DNA of 9,392 nt from an uncultured Chthoniobacterales bacterium (lineage in GTDB: Bacteria > Verrucomicrobiota > Verrucomicrobiia > Chthoniobacterales > CAKUMP01), in contig CAKUMP010000081.1 of NCBI GenBank assembly GCA_934667795.1, positions 1-9,392 of the forward strand. The letters are read 5' to 3'. A program made the position numbers and the translations under genes. Shown here in pieces: positions 6,126 to 9,392 of this stretch (position 1 is the stretch's first letter; every line of letters begins with the position of its first letter). The notes beneath the pieces are model-generated. The model was not told the DNA's origin, did not search any database, and saw only the letters and a program-made list of their open reading frames with translations.

Positions 6126-6968
6126 ATGGGAATTTTCAAATCAAAACCGGCTATTAAACTTTCTCTTGGAAAAAAACGCGAAATGCCGGAAGGCCTTTGG
6201 CATAAATGTCCATCCTGCGGAGAGGTCATCCACAACCTTCAACTCAACCAGAACCTGAAAGTTTGTCCCAAATGTGACCACCATTTCACGATGGGTGCTT
6301 TCGAACGACTGGAAACGATTCTGGACCCCGATACGTTCCAGGAAATGGATCAGAATCTTGTTTCGATAGATCCGCTTGAATTTCGAGGTGTCGCAACCTA
6401 TACAGACCGCCTCAAATCCTATCAGAAAAAGACCGGATTAAACGATGCGGTCATTTCCGGAAAAGGGAAAATCAGTAATCGTGAAGTTGCAATCGCGGTC
6501 ATGGATTTCTCCTTCCTGGCCGCAACGATGGGTTCGGTGGTGGGAGAACGCCTTACCCGCACGATCGAATACGGAACTAAAAATAAATTACCTGTCATCA
6601 TTATTTCCGCATCCGGCGGTGCGCGCATGTATGAAGGAATGCTAAGTTTAATGCAAATGGCTAAAACCTGCGGCGCACTTGCCTTGCATAGCCAGGAAAA
6701 ACTTCCTTTCATTTCTATTTTAACCAATCCAACCACCGCAGGCGTGATGGCAAGTTTCGCTTCCGTAGGAGATCTGATTATTGCAGAACCTAAATGCATG
6801 ATTGGGTTTGCGGGGCCTCGTGTGATTCGTGAAACGACGCATCAGGAACTGCCCAAAGGGTTTCAGACTGCGGAATTCCTTCTTGAACATGGGTTCCTGG
6901 ATCGAATTGTACACCGAAGCGATATGCGCGATGAACTGATCACCGCACTCGGATACCTTTGCAAATAA
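6126..6968 (+). CDS. accD: Acetyl-CoA carboxylase carboxyltransferase subunit beta
   Basis: This is the beta subunit of the acetyl-CoA carboxylase carboxyltransferase, which with AccA transfers the carboxyl group from biotin to acetyl-CoA to make malonyl-CoA, the first committed step of fatty-acid synthesis. The length of 280 residues is typical. The N-terminal zinc ribbon is intact (Cys 28, 31, 47 and 50 in a CPSC ... CPKC arrangement after LWHK). The crotonase-fold core shows SASGGARMYEG (161-171), LMQMAKT, TNPTTAGVMASFASVGD and the AEPKCMIGFAGPRVI segment, ending in QTAEFLLEHGFLDRIVHR. The ATG gives the normal AccD N-terminus, though the leader before it is T-rich with no Shine-Dalgarno. 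accA, accB and accC are not in the window, which is usual. The adjacent folC follows the E. coli accD-folC order. Confidence 0.97.
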   Translation: MGIFKSKPAIKLSLGKKREMPEGLWHKCPSCGEVIHNLQLNQNLKVCPKCDHHFTMGAFERLETILDPDTFQEMDQNLVSIDPLEFRGVATYTDRLKSYQKKTGLNDAVISGKGKISNREVAIAVMDFSFLAATMGSVVGERLTRTIEYGTKNKLPVIIISASGGARMYEGMLSLMQMAKTCGALALHSQEKLPFISILTNPTTAGVMASFASVGDLIIAEPKCMIGFAGPRVIRETTHQELPKGFQTAEFLLEHGFLDRIVHRSDMRDELITALGYLCK

Positions 6969-6994
6969 GATGCATTTTTAGCGCATTTTCTGAC

Positions 6995-8257
6995 GTGCAT
7001 ACCGATCATTTACTTGAATGGCTCTATAAATCGCGTTGGTTCGGCGTCAAATTAGGACTGGAAAGTGCTCGCCGTCTTGCGGGCTGGGCGGGGCATCAAA
7101 GTTATTCTTCCACGACTGCACCCGACTCTCCGCTGGTGATTCATGTAGCGGGGACCAATGGAAAAGGATCGGTTTGCGCCATGCTGGAAAGTATTTTGCG
7201 GCAAGCAGGTTTTAAAACCGGGCTTTTCACCTCCCCTCACCTGATTTCATTTAACGAACGCATCCAGATTAATCGTCAGCCCCTTCCTGAAGCAGAATTA
7301 CATGACTTGCTGCAAGCGCTTCATGATGAAGTACAACCCTGGACGCCTCATCCGACATTTTTTGAACTTGCAACCGGGCTGGCATTAGCCGCGTTTAAAC
7401 AAAATCATGTGGATGTTGTGATTTTAGAAACCGGTCTTGGCGGCCGTCTGGATGCAACGAATGTGATTCCTGCCCATATCAGCCTCATCACGCCCATTGC
7501 GCTGGACCATCAGACATTTCTTGGAGAAACCCTTGCCGAAATCGCATTCGAAAAAGCCGGTATTTTCAAATCAGGCATTCCGGCGATCAGCGCGTTACAA
7601 GCGCCTGCAGCGAAAGAGGTTTTGCAGGAACAGGCCGCAAAAACAGGAACCCCATTGTCTTTTGTAGAAACTCCCTGGACATCTTCTCCCATTGGACTGG
7701 TGGGCCCTCATCAAGCCTGGAACGCTGCGCTGGCGCTCAAAGCCCTTTCTTTTCTTCCTGATAAATTTTCTGGAAAACTTTCTCCCTCCGTCATCCAGCA
7801 AGGGCTGCAACAGGTGCAATGGCCTGCCCGCTTCCAGGTCCTGCAGAATCACTGGATCCTTGATGGAGCACATAATCCCCATTCTGCCACAGCACTCGTC
7901 GAAACCTGGAAAACCACTTTCCCGGATGAATCCCCCATTCTTGTTTTAGGTATGGCTGCCGATAAAGATACCCAAACAATCTGGCAGATACTGGCCCCTC
8001 TCGCGCATACCATCCTCACCGTCCCGATCCCGTCCGAACGTTCGGCAGATCCAGCCGAACTCGCAAAACAGATCCAGCAGGCATTTCCTCATAAAACAGT
8101 TTCTTCAGGCGCAAATATCGCTGATCTATTTCCAGAACTGACCGGGAAACAGGAAAAAATCCTCATCGCAGGCTCCCTTTTTCTTGTAGGAGAAGCCTTG
8201 AAATACCTGACCGCCCCCACGTCCATTTCCTCTCCCAATGAAGTAATTCGTAATTAA
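6995..8257 (+). CDS. folC: Bifunctional dihydrofolate synthase / folylpolyglutamate synthase
   Basis: FolC adds glutamate to dihydropteroate and then to folates, using ATP in a Mur-ligase-like reaction. From the GTG at 6995 it has 420 residues. Motifs are the P-loop GTNGKGS (53-59), FTSPHL (ending near 83), LETGLGGRLDATN (144-156), the DHQ...LG magnesium-site region (171-177), EKAGIFK (186-192, normally carrying the carbamylated Lys) and LDGAHNP (289-295). All are intact. An in-frame TTG at 6959 would add 12 residues and overlap accD by 10 bases. GTG 6995 is preferred because the family normally begins just before the (L)xWL....RFG(I/V)K.GLE stretch. Neither start has a clear Shine-Dalgarno. 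The stop lies one base from the stop of the opposing SDR gene. Confidence 0.95.
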   Translation: MHTDHLLEWLYKSRWFGVKLGLESARRLAGWAGHQSYSSTTAPDSPLVIHVAGTNGKGSVCAMLESILRQAGFKTGLFTSPHLISFNERIQINRQPLPEAELHDLLQALHDEVQPWTPHPTFFELATGLALAAFKQNHVDVVILETGLGGRLDATNVIPAHISLITPIALDHQTFLGETLAEIAFEKAGIFKSGIPAISALQAPAAKEVLQEQAAKTGTPLSFVETPWTSSPIGLVGPHQAWNAALALKALSFLPDKFSGKLSPSVIQQGLQQVQWPARFQVLQNHWILDGAHNPHSATALVETWKTTFPDESPILVLGMAADKDTQTIWQILAPLAHTILTVPIPSERSADPAELAKQIQQAFPHKTVSSGANIADLFPELTGKQEKILIAGSLFLVGEALKYLTAPTSISSPNEVIRN

Positions 8258-8258
8258 T

Positions 8259-9050
8259 TCAAGAGTTTTCCCACAGCATGGAAGTCAGACCCCCGTCCAG
8301 TATAAATGCCTGTCCTGTGATAGAGCGCCCGGAATCGCCTAATAAAAAGGCTGTTAACTCTCCACATTCTCTCGCCGTGACTAAACGCGGGACCATTTGT
8401 TTTGTAGAAGTAAAGTCCGCCAGCCAGGCATCATAATCTTCGGCAATATTACTTAATAAGGCACGATTTTGTGGACTTTCTACCAGCCCCGGGTGGATCG
8501 TGTTCGCGCGAATCCCGTCTTTTCCATAGTCGCTGGCAAAACCGCGTGTGAAAGCTTCAATCCCACTTTTCACCGCCGCATACAAGGCATATTTTTGACT
8601 TGCTCCCCTTGCATGTACCGAACCGATATTAATCACGGCTCCTTTACTCTGTTTCAATGCCGGAACCACGGCCCGACAAAATCGAAACACCGCCATGAAA
8701 TCAATTTCAAACAACCGTAAAAATTCTTCATCTGTCGTCTGCGCCACTTCCTTCACCAACCCCACCCCTGCATTATTCACTATCCCATCCAATCTGCCAA
8801 ATCTGCTCACCACCTCTTCCACAGTTTTTTCCGGCACTTCCGGGAGTGAAATATCCCGACTCAAAAACTCTACACGCGTTCCATACTCTGCGATAATTTC
8901 TTCCGCGACGCGCTCCCCTTTTTGTTGATTCATCCCCACCAAAGCCAGGTTCCATCCCGCTTTCGCCAAAGCATCGCTAATCCCACGTCCTACCCCTTCT
9001 CCTGCTCCTCCCGTAATAATTGCCACTCGCTTCGAATCATTTTCTGCCAT
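8259..9050 (-). CDS. Short-chain dehydrogenase/reductase (SDR), substrate unknown
   Basis: A classical SDR oxidoreductase of 263 residues from the ATG at 9050; a TTG six bases upstream (9056) would add two. Visible motifs are a cofactor loop written TGGAGEGVGRG (13-23), NNAG (92-95), and the catalytic Ser 144, Tyr 157 and Lys 161 (YAAVK), with a C-terminal SITGQAFILDGGL of the usual form. The loop has an extra-glycine TGGAGxGVGRG form rather than the common TGxxxGIG. A GGAAGGA stretch lies upstream on the minus strand (about 9070-9076), further from the start than is optimal. It is not closely similar to the SDR at 806-1561. Its neighbours give no clear substrate; a sugar, polyol or acyl substrate is equally possible. 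Confidence 0.9.
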   Translation of the reverse strand: MAENDSKRVAIITGGAGEGVGRGISDALAKAGWNLALVGMNQQKGERVAEEIIAEYGTRVEFLSRDISLPEVPEKTVEEVVSRFGRLDGIVNNAGVGLVKEVAQTTDEEFLRLFEIDFMAVFRFCRAVVPALKQSKGAVINIGSVHARGASQKYALYAAVKSGIEAFTRGFASDYGKDGIRANTIHPGLVESPQNRALLSNIAEDYDAWLADFTSTKQMVPRLVTARECGELTAFLLGDSGRSITGQAFILDGGLTSMLWENS

Positions 9051-9091
9051 TCCCAAATTGAAACAAAATTCCTTCCCTCTGGCAATCCATG

Positions 9092-9125
9092 AAAAAAAAC
9101 AGACGGGCTTTTCAACCCGTCTGTT
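9092..9125 (-). terminator. Intrinsic terminator downstream of the NagB-like gene
   Basis: Reading the minus strand, AACAGACGGG pairs perfectly with CCCGTCTGTT (10 bp) around an 8-base loop, and the 3' arm runs straight into a T-tract of eight. It lies 31 bases after the NagB-like stop, so it should end that transcript. On the plus strand the hairpin is followed only by a poorer, interrupted T-run, so rightward termination would be weak. Confidence 0.88.
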
Positions 9126-9156
9126 CTTAATGTTTTTATCTGAAATACTCCGAATA

Positions 9157-9392
9157 TCAGCCCAATAACGAGGCCGATTCCGGGTCCAGATATAAAGCAG
9201 CGTGGGCTTGTGTCCGTAAAAAGCTCCCCGGACATGCGGTGCTCACCGGACCGTATAAGGATTCCTTAACCGCATTCGCTTTCCGCTTTTCAGGAACAAT
9301 CGCCAATACGTTTTTCGCACTGCAAAGCGCAGGAATCGTCAGCGAAATCGCAAATTGTGGCACCGCATCAACATCAGGAAAATGCCCTTCGC
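9157..9392 (-). CDS. NagB-like glucosamine-6-phosphate deaminase, C-terminal part (5' end beyond window)
   Basis: The minus-strand frame is open from the right window edge to TGA at 9157-9159 and gives the last 77 residues. They read EGHFPDVDAVPQ, then ISLTIPALCSAKNVLAIVP, then EKRKANAVKESLYGPVST and end ALYLDPESASLLG. This is the C-terminal pattern of NagB/glucosamine-6-phosphate isomerase proteins (AITMTIPALLSAK, P..RKAEAV...L.GP(I/V)ST, ILR.H...TL(Y/F)LD..SA.LL). Such enzymes convert glucosamine-6-phosphate to fructose-6-phosphate and ammonia in amino-sugar catabolism. The catalytic residues lie upstream of the window, so activity cannot be judged. A short GTG-initiated frame inside it (from 9363) is internal, not the true start. 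Confidence 0.85.
   Translation of the reverse strand, partial: EGHFPDVDAVPQFAISLTIPALCSAKNVLAIVPEKRKANAVKESLYGPVSTACPGSFLRTQAHAALYLDPESASLLG

Noticed and set aside
6422..6799. Open minus-strand frame of 125 codons inside accD
   Set aside because: It is an antisense shadow of highly conserved accD codons with no family resemblance.
8990..9235. Minus-strand open frame spanning the SDR start and terminator
   Set aside because: It crosses an intrinsic terminator and overlaps both the SDR and NagB-like reading frames, each of which is supported by family motifs.

Overview
The window is a gene-dense stretch of a bacterial chromosome with moderate GC by eye. It has short spacers, overlapping starts and stops, and housekeeping genes for fatty-acid and folate synthesis. 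Several starts (thiolase, CoA-transferase, accD, folC) lack a recognisable Shine-Dalgarno sequence and sit behind AT-rich leaders. The window has no rRNA, tRNA or taxon-specific marker. A non-model Gram-negative lineage, for example PVC-like or a related metagenomic phylum, is only a weak guess.

Region 1 (1-4439, + strand) is a C4/acyl-CoA cluster. It holds the 3' part of an (S)-3-hydroxyacyl-CoA dehydrogenase, a FabG/PhaB-type SDR reductase overlapping it by ATGA, an acetyl-CoA acetyltransferase (thiolase), and a fused alpha-beta acyl-CoA:carboxylate CoA-transferase of the propionate CoA-transferase type. Together these would interconvert acetyl-CoA, acetoacetyl-CoA and 3-hydroxybutyryl-CoA and exchange CoA with a free acid. 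The CoA-transferase looks damaged: about 24 family residues are missing near its C-terminus, and the conserved tail continues in the +1 frame (to 4439). Two 7-bp tandem repeat arrays lie directly in front of it (2817-2939). They are the same GATTTNN heptamer in opposite orientations, and the second ends two bases before the start codon.

Region 2 (4476-8257, + strand) is a housekeeping block: a CPBP-family intramembrane protease, an overlapping ComF-type phosphoribosyltransferase, accD (acetyl-CoA carboxylase beta) and folC (dihydrofolate/folylpolyglutamate synthase). The accD-folC adjacency is also known from E. coli.

Region 3 (8259-9392, - strand) holds a short-chain dehydrogenase that converges on folC with one base between the stop codons. 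A strong intrinsic terminator follows, then the C-terminal end of a NagB-like glucosamine-6-phosphate deaminase that runs off the right edge.

I found no mobile element, CRISPR array, RNA gene or clearly new multi-gene system. The two features most worth checking are the mirrored heptamer arrays and the interrupted CoA-transferase behind them.
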